Assembly: GCF_947499945.1 (NCBI RefSeq)
Contig: NZ_CANMQD010000001.1
Span: 248,001-312,000, forward strand
Length of the DNA stretch: 64,000 nucleotides
Direction: 5' to 3'
Origin: an uncultured Sulfitobacter sp.
Lineage (GTDB): Bacteria; Pseudomonadota; Alphaproteobacteria; Rhodobacterales; Rhodobacteraceae
This document shows positions 37,126 through 45,649 of this stretch, one piece after another. Position 1 is the first letter of the stretch, and each line of letters opens with the position of its first letter. Below the pieces are notes generated by a model that saw only the letters and a program-made list of their open reading frames with translations, was not told where the DNA came from and searched no databases. The position numbers and the translations under genes are program-made.

Positions 37126-37539
37126 ATGACATTGCTCAAACCACTTGTACCGCTGGCATGCATGGCAATTTTGGGGGCCTGTGCCACGGCACTCACGCCC
37201 GACAAATCAAGCGTGACACGCGGCAAAACCATCTTTGCCAAAGAATGCTCTGCCTGTCATGGCGCAAACGGCGATGGTGCGGGATCCGCCTCCCTCGGCC
37301 TCGGCATGACGCCGCCCGACCTCACCGGTCTCACCGCACGAAATGATGGCGCTTTCCCCCGCGCCTTTGTGCAGCGCTTCGTCCTTGGCCAAATCGAAAA
37401 AGAAGACCCCGACGCAGCCATGCCCGAATTCGGCACCGTAGGTCTGCAACACGCGGCAAAGGATGGCGCCCCCGCTGGAGAAGTAACAGCCGAGGATATG
37501 ATTGCCCTGCTCGACTATATCGAGACAATTCAAAAATAA
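37126..37539 (+). CDS. Lipoprotein c-type cytochrome
   Basis: 137 residues from the ATG with GAAGGA upstream; an earlier in-frame start would hide the signal peptide. MTLLKPLVPLACMAILGAC has a lipobox LGAC, so the protein is probably membrane-anchored on the periplasmic side. One haem site ECSACHGANGDG and an axial Met (in the KEDPDAAMPEFGTV region) make a class-I monohaem cytochrome c. A Pro/Gly-rich segment SLGLGMTPPDLTGLT follows the haem motif. It lies next to the hemN / Fnr / cbb3 region and may feed electrons to an oxidase (inference). It is convergent with hemN. Confidence 0.88.
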   Translation: MTLLKPLVPLACMAILGACATALTPDKSSVTRGKTIFAKECSACHGANGDGAGSASLGLGMTPPDLTGLTARNDGAFPRAFVQRFVLGQIEKEDPDAAMPEFGTVGLQHAAKDGAPAGEVTAEDMIALLDYIETIQK

Positions 37540-37563
37540 CGCGGCAACCACGACCCCAAACAC

Positions 37564-37599
37564 GCAACAGGAGGCAGACTGCCATCTGTCCCCTGTTGC
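37564..37599. terminator. Possible bidirectional terminator between cytochrome c and hemN
   Basis: GCAACAGG pairs with CCTGTTGC (8 bp) around a loop that can form a second small stem. It lies in the 97 bases between the two convergent stops. No strong T tract on either side. Confidence 0.45.
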
Positions 37600-37636
37600 A
37601 TTGGACCACCCAAGTCCGCAGGCCTGCTACAAAATC

Positions 37637-38992
37637 CTAGATCGCCGCCGCGTGGGCCACGCCCTCTGCGGTAAACGTATCCACATAACTCGCCACAACC
37701 CGCACCAACGCATACGTCTCGGGCAGCATTTCAAGCCCTCCCGTCGTCAACCTGAACACATCGGGATACTGCGACATCAGCGAGACTGCCGTTTTGCGGA
37801 TTGCCGCAGTGTGATCAGGAAACCGCTCTTGCAACGCTTGTGTCGGGAATGAAAAACGGCACATCAACTCTTCGATCATCGCAGCGACCACATCGTCCGT
37901 GGGCGTCATCAGATACCCTTTATGTCCCGCAAACCCTGTCGCCAAAACACGCTCCTGATAGGCCGAAGTGGCAGGCGCGTTTTGCTGGTAGCCTTCTTTG
38001 AAGCGTGAAATCGCAGAGGCACCAAATCCGATCAATGTCGCACTCGGATCATCGGTATAGCCCTGAAAATTGCGCCGCAACCCGCCCGTCTGGAGCGCTT
38101 TGTACAAGCTGTCCGTCTTCTTGGCGAAATGGTCGATGCCTACAGGCTCAAAACCCTTCTGGGTGAGCACATTATGCGCGATATTGGCAAGGTCAAACCG
38201 TGCCATCGTATCAGGCAGCGTCTCTTCCTTGATCAACACTTGCCGCTTGGACATCCACGGTACATGCGCATAACCGTAAATCGCCAACCGGTCCGGATCC
38301 ATCGCGATCACATGATCTAGCGTAGTGCGGAAACTCTCTTGGGTTTGGAACGGCAAACCATAGAGTAAATCGAGATTTATCGCATCGACACCACGCCCCC
38401 GCAAAAATTCAACAACAGCGGTGGTTTGCTCCAGCGACTGCATGCGGCCAATCGCCGCCTGCACCTTCGGGTCAAAGTCCTGAACGCCGATACTGGCGCG
38501 GTTCATCCCGTAATCGACCAACGTTCCAAGCAATTCTGGCGAGGCTTCAGTCGGGTCAATTTCGACAGAAAATTCGAAATCAGCAGAGGGCGCAAATGCG
38601 TCAAACACTGCATCGAGCAGCTTGCTCATAATACGCGGCGTCAAGATCGTGGGCGTGCCGCCCCCCAAGTGGAGCCTGCCCATCTTGGTCCCCTTGGGAA
38701 TTTCCTGAATGGCTGCAGCTATTTCCAGCAAAACAATGTCGATATAGGCCTCAACAGGCCGCATCGTTTGCGTGCCTTGCGTGCGGCAGGCACAGAACCA
38801 GCACAACCGTTTGCAGAACGGAATGTGGATATAAATCGATACATCCTCCCCCTCTTCAATGCTCGACAACCAGCTCAGCTGGTGCCGGCGCCCGATCCCG
38901 TTTTCGAAATGGTTTGCCGGCGGATAACTGGTGTACCGTGGGACTTTAGCATCGAACAGGCCGTGCCGGATAAGGGGTTCTAAATTTTCCAT
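37637..38992 (-). CDS. hemN: HemN, oxygen-independent coproporphyrinogen III dehydrogenase
   Basis: 451 residues, the true HemN length. The N-terminal GLFDAKVPRYTSYPPANHF and the cluster IPFCKRLCWFCAC (C-x3-C-x2-C-x-C) are diagnostic for the radical-SAM enzyme, with GGGTPT and the SVEIDPTE segment following. It oxidatively decarboxylates coproporphyrinogen III without oxygen. It is transcribed divergently from the Fnr-type regulator; an FNR box lies centred 41.5 bp upstream of its ATG. No ribosome site is visible, so a leaderless message is likely. Confidence 0.96.
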   Translation of the reverse strand: MENLEPLIRHGLFDAKVPRYTSYPPANHFENGIGRRHQLSWLSSIEEGEDVSIYIHIPFCKRLCWFCACRTQGTQTMRPVEAYIDIVLLEIAAAIQEIPKGTKMGRLHLGGGTPTILTPRIMSKLLDAVFDAFAPSADFEFSVEIDPTEASPELLGTLVDYGMNRASIGVQDFDPKVQAAIGRMQSLEQTTAVVEFLRGRGVDAINLDLLYGLPFQTQESFRTTLDHVIAMDPDRLAIYGYAHVPWMSKRQVLIKEETLPDTMARFDLANIAHNVLTQKGFEPVGIDHFAKKTDSLYKALQTGGLRRNFQGYTDDPSATLIGFGASAISRFKEGYQQNAPATSAYQERVLATGFAGHKGYLMTPTDDVVAAMIEELMCRFSFPTQALQERFPDHTAAIRKTAVSLMSQYPDVFRLTTGGLEMLPETYALVRVVASYVDTFTAEGVAHAAAI

Positions 38993-39026
38993 GATATTGT
39001 TAGAGTTGAAGTTGTCGCCAACAACT

Positions 39027-39040
39027 TTGATTCAGATCAA
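39027..39040 (-). promoter_or_regulatory. FNR box in the hemN / fnrL intergenic region
   Basis: TTGATTCAGATCAA is a perfect FNR palindrome (TTGAT-N4-ATCAA). Its centre is 41.5 bases from the hemN ATG, the activating class-II distance from a start site at the ATG itself. Toward fnrL it ends four bases before the ATG, so there it could only repress. Confidence 0.9.
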
Positions 39041-39044
39041 AAAT

Positions 39045-39776
39045 ATGAATAAATTGAACATGAATGCAGTTCGCTGCAATGACTGCCCTATACGCCATCG
39101 TGCTGTTTGCGCACGCTGTGACGACGATGAGCTGACGCGCCTTGAGAACATGAAATCCTACAAACGCTATGATGCAGGTGAGACGATCATGTGGCGCGGT
39201 GAGCCGCTGGAGCATGTAGCCTCTATTGTGGATGGCGTTGCGAGCCTGTCCAAAACGCTTGAGGATGGACGCACGCAGATGGTCGGCCTGCTGCTGCCTT
39301 CCGACTTCATTGGACGCCCGGGCCGTAAGGAAGTCGAGTTTGATGTTGTGGCCACCACCGAAGTGACGCTTTGCCGCTTTGAGATCAAACCTTTCGAGCA
39401 GTTGGTTATGGACACGCCCCACGTTGCACAGCGCCTGATGGAACTGGCACTGGATGAATTGGACGCCGCGCGTGACTGGATGCTGCTTTTGGGCCGCAAG
39501 ACCGCCCGCGAGAAGATCGCCACCTTTATCGACATGCTGGCCCAGCGCAAAATTGCGGGTAATCCAGAGTCGGATGGCACCCTCGAGATGCCGATGACCC
39601 GCGACCAGATTGCCAACTACCTCGGCCTCACCCTCGAGACTGTCTCGCGTCAGTTCAACGCGCTGAAAAAAGAAGGTGTGATTACTCTGTCAGGACGCAA
39701 ACAGATCGAAGTCATTGATTTATTGGCCCTTCGCGATGCCACAGGTGACGATTCCGACGGCGGCGTACTTTCATAA
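39045..39776 (+). CDS. fnrL: FnrL, Crp/Fnr-family oxygen-sensing regulator
   Basis: 243 residues from MNKLNMNAVRC (an in-frame Met six codons on is also possible). N-terminal Cys11, 14, 22 and 25 (RCNDCPIRHRAVCARC) plus a central Cys in VTLCRFE provide the [4Fe-4S] ligands of FNR. A cyclic-nucleotide-like beta-roll follows, then the DNA-binding helix MTRDQIANYLGLTLETVSRQ near the C-terminus. It activates microaerobic genes when oxygen is low; the nearby hemN, ccoN and ccoG all carry FNR boxes. Confidence 0.93.
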   Translation: MNKLNMNAVRCNDCPIRHRAVCARCDDDELTRLENMKSYKRYDAGETIMWRGEPLEHVASIVDGVASLSKTLEDGRTQMVGLLLPSDFIGRPGRKEVEFDVVATTEVTLCRFEIKPFEQLVMDTPHVAQRLMELALDELDAARDWMLLLGRKTAREKIATFIDMLAQRKIAGNPESDGTLEMPMTRDQIANYLGLTLETVSRQFNALKKEGVITLSGRKQIEVIDLLALRDATGDDSDGGVLS

Positions 39777-39780
39777 CTTA

Positions 39781-39801
39781 AAACCTCCAAACTGGCGGTT
39801 T
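39781..39801 (+). terminator. Weak hairpin after fnrL
   Basis: AAACC...CCA pairs with TGG...GGTTT (one mismatch, three-base loop). It ends directly before the ccoN FNR box. Weak, but the position suggests a terminator. Confidence 0.4.
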
Positions 39802-39802
39802 C

Positions 39803-39844
39803 TTGATTCAGATCAAGGAATCACCCTCCTGTCCCCCCTAGTAA
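39803..39844 (+). promoter_or_regulatory. FNR box and -10 of ccoN
   Basis: TTGATTCAGATCAA at 39803-39816 is an exact FNR box. TAGTAA at 39839-39844 falls at the correct distance for the -10 element of a class-II FNR promoter, giving a start site near 39851 and a leader of about 47 bases. Confidence 0.88.
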
Positions 39845-39897
39845 GATGGAGCGAACAGGAGCGTCTATCGGTGCTCTGAGTAATATAGGGGCATCTT

Positions 39898-41517
39898 ATG
39901 GACTATGTGAAAATCATCCTCTTGGGGCTGATTACCGTCATTGCTGCAATTGCCAGCAGTTGGGCGCGTGATCTGGCCTATCAGGTACATGCATTGCTGA
40001 TCATGGTGATCTCTTTTGTGATGTTTATCTACGTGTTGCGAAACACAGGTGAGCCTGCAAAAGCGACAATGGAACATGACGGTATTTATTTCGACGGCGT
40101 GATCCGTGCAGGCGTTATCGCCACTGCGTTTTGGGGTATCGCGGGCTTTTTGGTTGGCACATTCATTGCCTTCCAGCTCGCCTTTCCCGAGCTGAACTTT
40201 GAATGGGGCCAGCCCTTTACAAACTTCGGACGGCTTCGCCCGCTGCACACAAGTGCGGTGATTTTTGCATTCGGTGGCAACGCCCTGATCGCGACGTCGC
40301 TTTATGTGGTGCAACGCACTTCAGGCGTGCGTCTGTGGGGCGGTAACACGGCATGGTTTGTCTTTTGGGGCTACCAGTTGTTCATCGTGCTCGCGGCCAC
40401 AGGCTACCTTTTGGGTTCCACACAGTCTAAAGAATACGCCGAGCCTGAGTGGTACGTCGATATCTGGCTCACCATTGTTTGGGTCACCTATCTGATCATC
40501 TACATGGGCACGATCTTCAAGCGTAAGGAAAAGCACATTTATGTGGCCAACTGGTTCTTCCTCGCCTTCATCGTCACCGTTGCCATGCTGCACGTGGTCA
40601 ATAACCTGAGCATTCCTGTCAGCATCTGGGGTTCCAAATCCGTGCAAGTCTTCTCTGGCGTGCAGGATGCGATGACACAGTGGTGGTACGGCCACAACGC
40701 CGTTGGCTTCTTCCTGACTGCGGGCTTTTTGGGCATGATGTACTATTTTGTGCCAAAACAGGCGGGCCGTCCGGTCTACTCCTACAAGCTGTCGATCATC
40801 CACTTCTGGGCGCTGATCTTTCTATACATCTGGGCGGGTCCGCACCACTTGCACTACACTGCCCTGCCCGACTGGGCGGCGACCCTTGGTATGGTCATGT
40901 CGATCATCCTGTGGATGCCAAGCTGGGGTGGTATGATCAACGGTCTGATGACGCTGCAAGGCGCGTGGGACAAGTTGCGCACCGATCCGATCATGCGGAT
41001 GTTTGTTCTGTCCTTGGGTTTCTACGGTATGTCCACATTCGAGGGTCCGATGATGTCGATCCGCGCTGTGAACTCGCTGTCGCATTACACTGACTGGACC
41101 ATTGGTCACGTACACTCTGGCGCACTTGGCTGGAACGGTATGATCACCTTCGCCTGTATCTACTTCCTGACACCACGCCTCTGGGGCCGCGCACGTATGT
41201 ATTCCATGTCGGCAATCAACTGGCACTTCTGGTTGGCCACACTTGGCATCGTCTTGTACGCCTCCTCCATGTGGGTCACAGGCATCATGGAAGGTTTGAT
41301 GTGGCGCGAAGTGGACGATCAAGGCTTCCTTGTGAACTCCTTTGCCGACACCGTATCCGCCAAGTTCCCGATGTATGTGGTTCGCGGTCTGGGTGGGGTT
41401 CTTTTCCTCAGTGGCGCCTTGGTGATGGTCTGGAACATGTTCATGACCATCCGCGGGGCCACACCGGCAACAGCAGCCGTCCCCAATGCAACCGCCAACG
41501 CAACACCAGCAGAATAA
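39898..41517 (+). CDS. ccoN: CcoN, cytochrome cbb3 oxidase subunit I
   Basis: 539 residues with 12 expected transmembrane helices. Haem and CuB ligands are visible in order: [21 protein letters not shown] (CuB His and the cross-linked Tyr region), [13 protein letters not shown] and [17 protein letters not shown]. It is the catalytic subunit of the high-affinity proton-pumping terminal oxidase for low oxygen. First gene of the ccoNOQP operon, behind an FNR promoter. C-terminus Ala/Pro-rich as usual. Confidence 0.97.
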   Translation: MDYVKIILLGLITVIAAIASSWARDLAYQVHALLIMVISFVMFIYVLRNTGEPAKATMEHDGIYFDGVIRAGVIATAFWGIAGFLVGTFIAFQLAFPELNFEWGQPFTNFGRLRPLHTSAVIFAFGGNALIATSLYVVQRTSGVRLWGGNTAWFVFWGYQLFIVLAATGYLLGSTQSKEYAEPEWYVDIWLTIVWVTYLIIYMGTIFKRKEKHIYVANWFFLAFIVTVAMLHVVNNLSIPVSIWGSKSVQVFSGVQDAMTQWWYGHNAVGFFLTAGFLGMMYYFVPKQAGRPVYSYKLSIIHFWALIFLYIWAGPHHLHYTALPDWAATLGMVMSIILWMPSWGGMINGLMTLQGAWDKLRTDPIMRMFVLSLGFYGMSTFEGPMMSIRAVNSLSHYTDWTIGHVHSGALGWNGMITFACIYFLTPRLWGRARMYSMSAINWHFWLATLGIVLYASSMWVTGIMEGLMWREVDDQGFLVNSFADTVSAKFPMYVVRGLGGVLFLSGALVMVWNMFMTIRGATPATAAVPNATANATPAE

Positions 41518-41527
41518 GGAGCGGATC

Positions 41528-42355
41528 ATGACAAAAAATATTGACAAAATACCTGGTCCCGCCGAAGACCCGAAAGTAAGCCAGTTGTCGGACCTCCCTC
41601 AGGAGATTCCAAACGAACTGCCCCATCAGTCAGGATTTCTCGACAAGCACGCGATACTCGAGCGCAGCCCTACCTTGCTTCTCGTTTTCTCTTTGCTGGT
41701 TGTAAGCATCGGTGGGATCGTCGAAATCGCACCCCTCTTCTGGCTGGAAAATACCATCGAGGATGTAGAGGGCATGCGCCCCTACTCCCCGCTGGAACTG
41801 GCCGGACGCGACATCTATGTCCGCGAGGGCTGCTATGTCTGTCACTCCCAGATGATCCGCCCAATGCGCGACGAAGTCGAGCGGTACGGCCACTACTCAC
41901 TGGCGGCGGAATCGCAGTATGACCACCCGTTCCAGTGGGGGTCAAAACGTACAGGACCCGATCTGGCACGTGTGGGCGGGCGCTACTCTGACGCATGGCA
42001 TGTTGACCACCTCATGGATCCACAATCTGTTGTTCCCGAAAGCATCATGCCAAAATATGCCTTCCTTGCAGACACCAAGATTGACGGTGAACATATCGGC
42101 GATCTTCTCTCGACGCACCGCTTTGTCGGCGTCCCCTACTCGGACGAACAGATCGAGCAGGCGAAATTCGACTTTGAAGTGCAGGCAGACCCCGATGGCG
42201 AGTATGACGGGCTTCTGGAACGCTACCCCGGTGCCGCTGTTGCCAACTTCGATGGCCGTTCCGAGCTGACCGAGATGGATGCGCTGATCTCTTACCTGCA
42301 AATGTTGGGTACATTGGTCGACTTCTCCACCTTCACCCCAGACGCAAGCCGATAG
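41528..42355 (+). CDS. ccoO: CcoO, cytochrome cbb3 oxidase subunit II
   Basis: 275 residues from an ATG with AAGGAG upstream; an overlapping earlier in-frame start lies inside ccoN. One membrane helix near the N-terminus ([20 protein letters not shown]) precedes a periplasmic cytochrome c domain with [13 protein letters not shown] and a Met ligand in ESIMPKY. It takes electrons from CcoP to CcoN. Ten-base gap to ccoQ. Confidence 0.96.
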   Translation: MTKNIDKIPGPAEDPKVSQLSDLPQEIPNELPHQSGFLDKHAILERSPTLLLVFSLLVVSIGGIVEIAPLFWLENTIEDVEGMRPYSPLELAGRDIYVREGCYVCHSQMIRPMRDEVERYGHYSLAAESQYDHPFQWGSKRTGPDLARVGGRYSDAWHVDHLMDPQSVVPESIMPKYAFLADTKIDGEHIGDLLSTHRFVGVPYSDEQIEQAKFDFEVQADPDGEYDGLLERYPGAAVANFDGRSELTEMDALISYLQMLGTLVDFSTFTPDASR

Positions 42356-42365
42356 GAGGCAAAAC

Positions 42366-42602
42366 ATGGATACCTATTCCTTCTTACGGCAACTCGCCGA
42401 CAGCTGGGTTATGCTTGGCATCTTCGGCTTCTTCATCGGCGCCTGCATCTGGGCCTTCCTGCCCAGTCAGGCAAGTGCCCGCGAAGACGCGAGCATGATC
42501 CCGATGCGCGACGATGTGATCGTCAAAAAATGCTCAGGCGGATGCGACGATTGTAGCCGCACGTCCAACAAACTTTCGATGAAAGGACTGTCAAATGGCT
42601 GA
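42366..42602 (+). CDS. ccoQ: CcoQ, cbb3 oxidase small subunit, with a Cys-rich tail
   Basis: 78 residues; it starts MDTYSFLRQLADSWVMLGIF and has one helix (about 15-33), as expected for CcoQ. The part after residue 50 is unusual: VIVKKCSGGCDDCSRTSNK gives three cysteines in C-x3-C-x2-C spacing on the cytoplasmic side. Most CcoQ tails lack this. The last eight bases overlap the ccoP start, whose ribosome site AAAGGA lies inside this tail. Confidence 0.88.
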   Translation: MDTYSFLRQLADSWVMLGIFGFFIGACIWAFLPSQASAREDASMIPMRDDVIVKKCSGGCDDCSRTSNKLSMKGLSNG

Positions 42603-43458
42603 TCGCAAGGTTGACAAAGAAACCGGCGTCGAGACCACCGGCCACAGCTGGGACGGCATCGAAGAGCTGAACAACCCCCTGCCGCGCTGGTGGCTGTGGT
42701 GTCTCTATCTGACGATGATCTGGGGCTTGGGCTATGTTATTGCCTATCCTGCATGGCCCATGGTCTCGGGCGCTACCGAGGGGGTGTTGGGATGGTCCAC
42801 ACGTGCAAATGTCGCCCGCGATATTGAAGAGCACGAGGCCAAAAACGCACCACTCGTCACGGCCCTTTTGGGCGCAGAGATGGATACCCTTACCGACGAT
42901 GCCGACCTGAACCGCTATGCTGTTGCACGCGGTGGTGCAGTGTTCCGCGCCCAGTGTTCCCAGTGCCACGGCTCTGGTGCGGCAGGTGCGAAAGGCTATC
43001 CCAACTTGCTGGACAATGACTGGCTTTGGGGCGGCGAGATGGCGCAGATTGCCCATACAATCCGCCACGGTATCCGCAATGACACCGACGATGACGCCCG
43101 CTATTCCGAGATGCCCGCCTTTGGCGACATACTGGAGCAAGAGGAGATCGCAGCGACAGTTGAATACGTGATCTCCCTGTCGAGCCCGGACCACGACGCA
43201 GCACTGGCAACAACAGGTTCCGAACTCTTTGCCGACAACTGCTCCTCGTGTCACGGTGAAGCAGCTATGGGCGACAAGGACATCGGCGCACCCAACCTCA
43301 CAGATGCCATCTGGCTCTATGGGGGCGACCGCGAGACGCTCACCTATACAATCGTCAACGCCCGCTTTGGCGTGATGCCTGCATGGGGCCAGCGTTTGTC
43401 CGAAGAAGACGTCCGCGCAGTCTCGGCATATGTCCATGGATTGGGCGGCGGCGAATAA
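42595..43458 (+). CDS. ccoP: CcoP, cytochrome cbb3 oxidase subunit III (dihaem)
   Basis: 287 residues. One N-terminal helix (WWLWCLYLTMIWGLGYVIAY) anchors two cytochrome c domains with CSQCHGSGAAGAKGYPNL and CSSCHGEAAMGDKDIGAPNL haem motifs, each followed by conserved Trp/Tyr and Met ligand regions. It receives electrons from cytochrome c. It ends the ccoNOQP operon before two hairpins, the second with a strong T run. Confidence 0.96.
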   Translation: MADRKVDKETGVETTGHSWDGIEELNNPLPRWWLWCLYLTMIWGLGYVIAYPAWPMVSGATEGVLGWSTRANVARDIEEHEAKNAPLVTALLGAEMDTLTDDADLNRYAVARGGAVFRAQCSQCHGSGAAGAKGYPNLLDNDWLWGGEMAQIAHTIRHGIRNDTDDDARYSEMPAFGDILEQEEIAATVEYVISLSSPDHDAALATTGSELFADNCSSCHGEAAMGDKDIGAPNLTDAIWLYGGDRETLTYTIVNARFGVMPAWGQRLSEEDVRAVSAYVHGLGGGE

Positions 43459-43466
43459 CAGCAGAC

Positions 43467-43545
43467 AAGGCTGCTGGCCCTAACCGGCAGCCTTCAGTCC
43501 CGAAACGGCCCTGTTCGCAAACTGTGCTGTTTCGGGATTTTTTTT
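43467..43545 (+). terminator. Double hairpin terminator of ccoNOQP
   Basis: The first hairpin is AAGGCTGC / GCAGCCTT. The second is CCCGAAAC / GTTTCGGG followed by ATTTTTTTT, a strong intrinsic terminator. The final Ts are shared with the following FNR box. Confidence 0.9.
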
Positions 43546-43585
43546 GACTCAGATCAATACAGCCACCTTGGTTAGCCGCTAAGGT
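43544..43585 (+). promoter_or_regulatory. FNR box and -10 of ccoG
   Basis: TTGACTCAGATCAA at 43544-43557 is an FNR box with one permitted change from the other two. TAAGGT at 43580-43585 lies at the class-II -10 distance. The predicted start near 43592 excludes the ATG at 43590 and favours the one at 43611. Confidence 0.85.
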
Positions 43586-43610
43586 CAGGATGCGAACAGG
43601 GAATAATCAC

Positions 43611-45179
43611 ATGACTGCCACACCACCCCCGTCCTTATACAAAGCCCAAGAACCGATTTTTCCCCGCAAAGTGACGGGCTTTTTCCGCACGTTCAAATGG
43701 TGGATCATGGCTGTCACGCTGGGCATCTACTACCTCACCCCGTGGATCCGCTGGGACCGAGGGGTGAACCTGCCCGATCAGGCTGTTCTGATCGACATGG
43801 CGAACCGCCGCTTCTATTTCTTCTGGATCGAAATCTGGAGCCACGAATTCTATTTCGTCGCGGGCCTCCTGATCATGGCGGGCCTCGGCCTGTTCCTGTT
43901 CACCTCTGCCCTAGGCCGCGTCTGGTGCGGCTACACCTGCCCCCAGACTGTCTGGACCGATCTGTTCATTCTGGTCGAGCGCTGGATTGAGGGCGACCGC
44001 AACGCACGTGTGCGTCTGTGGAAAAGCAAATGGGACCTGCACAAATGGCGCCTGCGCCTGACCAAATGGTTTGTCTGGCTCTGCATCGCAGTGGCTACAG
44101 GCGGCGCATGGGTCTTTTATTTTGCTGACGCCCCCACCCTATTGATGAACCTGCTCACGCTTGAGGCGCATCCCGCCGCCTACATCACAATGGGCATCCT
44201 GACGGCGACAACATTCCTCTTTGGCGGCTTTGCCCGTGAACAGGTTTGCATCTACGCCTGCCCATGGCCGCGCATTCAGGCCGCCATGATGGACAACGAC
44301 ACTATAACCGTCGCCTACCGCGAATGGCGCGGGGAGCCGCGCGGCAAAGGCAATGTACGCAAACGCGACCGCGCCGCCGCCGAAAAGGCAGCTGCGGAAG
44401 CCCAAGCCGCAGGTGGTGATCAAACTGCCCGATATGAGGGCACACCCTATCCAAACAGCCCGATCAAACTCAGCGGTGGTACCGCCACAATCAGCGCCCC
44501 CGTAGAGCAAGAGCACGGCGACTGCATCGACTGTATGGCCTGTGTGAACGTTTGCCCCATGGGCATCGACATCCGCGATGGTCAGCAGATGGAATGTATC
44601 ACCTGTGCGCTCTGCATTGATGCCTGTGATGATGTCATGGACAAAATCGGCAAGCCGCGCGGCCTGATCGACTACATGGCATTGTCCGACGAAGACGCCG
44701 AGCGTTCGGGTAAAGCCCCAGCACCACTCTGGCGTCACATTCTGCGCCCGCGCACCATTCTCTACACGGTCATGTGGGCCTCCATCGGTCTGGCGCTTGT
44801 CTATGCCCTGTTCATCCGCTCCGATATCGAACTGACGGTCAGCCCCGTGCGCAACCCGACTTACGTGCTGCAATCGGATGGCTCTATCCGCAACATTTAT
44901 GACGTGCGCCTGCGCAATAAATCGGGCGACGACCGCTTGTTCCATCTCAGCCTCACGAGCGAGGAAATCCTGCGGATTGAACTTGAAGGCCGCGATGGGT
45001 TGCTCTCTTTCGAAGTACCTGCCGACAGCACCGTCTTGCAGCGCGTCTATATCACGGCCCGTCCCCAAGATCCGGCGGCAACCCAAAACAGCACGCCACT
45101 GCGCCTCTGGGTCGAAGATCTGAGCACTGACATCCGCGCCAGCCAGACAACCATATTCAACGGAAAGGCCGCCCAATGA
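43611..45179 (+). CDS. ccoG: CcoG (RdxA/FixG), cbb3 copper/assembly iron-sulfur protein
   Basis: 522 residues from the ATG after AGGGAATAATCAC. Membrane helices bracket a periplasmic segment, with WCGYTCPQTVWTDL and CIYACPWPRIQ as FixG signature Cys pairs. Two ferredoxin-type clusters, CIDCMACVNVCP and CITCALCIDACDD, sit near residue 300. A C-terminal Ig-like domain ends it. It reduces Cu(II) or acts as an electron donor in cbb3 assembly. The stop overlaps ccoH (ATGA). Confidence 0.95.
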   Translation: MTATPPPSLYKAQEPIFPRKVTGFFRTFKWWIMAVTLGIYYLTPWIRWDRGVNLPDQAVLIDMANRRFYFFWIEIWSHEFYFVAGLLIMAGLGLFLFTSALGRVWCGYTCPQTVWTDLFILVERWIEGDRNARVRLWKSKWDLHKWRLRLTKWFVWLCIAVATGGAWVFYFADAPTLLMNLLTLEAHPAAYITMGILTATTFLFGGFAREQVCIYACPWPRIQAAMMDNDTITVAYREWRGEPRGKGNVRKRDRAAAEKAAAEAQAAGGDQTARYEGTPYPNSPIKLSGGTATISAPVEQEHGDCIDCMACVNVCPMGIDIRDGQQMECITCALCIDACDDVMDKIGKPRGLIDYMALSDEDAERSGKAPAPLWRHILRPRTILYTVMWASIGLALVYALFIRSDIELTVSPVRNPTYVLQSDGSIRNIYDVRLRNKSGDDRLFHLSLTSEEILRIELEGRDGLLSFEVPADSTVLQRVYITARPQDPAATQNSTPLRLWVEDLSTDIRASQTTIFNGKAAQ

Positions 45180-45649
45180 CCGATGTAAAAACTGAGATAA
45201 AAGGCGAAATCAAAGGCTGGCATGTCTTTGCAGGCTTCGCCGCAGCGTTTGGCGTCATCATCGCCGTGAACCTCACTCTCGCGTTTCAGGCCGTCAAAAC
45301 CTTCCCTGGCCTTGAGGTCAAAAACTCCTATGTCGCGAGCCAGACGTTCGATGTGGAGCGCAACGCGCAGCTTGCCCTGAACTGGGATGTTTCGGCCACG
45401 CTGGAAAATCACACTCTGTCACTGTTCATCCTTGAAGATGGCAAACCAATCGACGTTGAGGTCGAATCCGCAACCTTCGGACGTGCCACCAATGTCCAGT
45501 TTGATGAGACCCCCGATTTCATCTTTGATGGCCGTGCTATGCGTGCCCAAGTGGACGCAGGCACAGGAAACTGGAACTTGCGCCTGCGCTTGCGTGCAAA
45601 AGACGGCACTTTGTTCCAGCAACGCATCATCGTGCGAGACGCAAAGTGA
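45176..45649 (+). CDS. ccoH: CcoH (FixH), cbb3 oxidase assembly protein
   Basis: 157 residues. One N-terminal helix (GWHVFAGFAAAFGVIIAVNL) and a periplasmic beta-rich FixH domain (NSYVASQTFD, then FVLRLRLRAKDGTLF-type strands). FixH is needed for stable cbb3 assembly together with the copper ATPase CcoI. Overlaps ccoG at ATGA and its stop overlaps the ccoI GTG start. Shortish but within family range. Confidence 0.9.
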   Translation: MTDVKTEIKGEIKGWHVFAGFAAAFGVIIAVNLTLAFQAVKTFPGLEVKNSYVASQTFDVERNAQLALNWDVSATLENHTLSLFILEDGKPIDVEVESATFGRATNVQFDETPDFIFDGRAMRAQVDAGTGNWNLRLRLRAKDGTLFQQRIIVRDAK

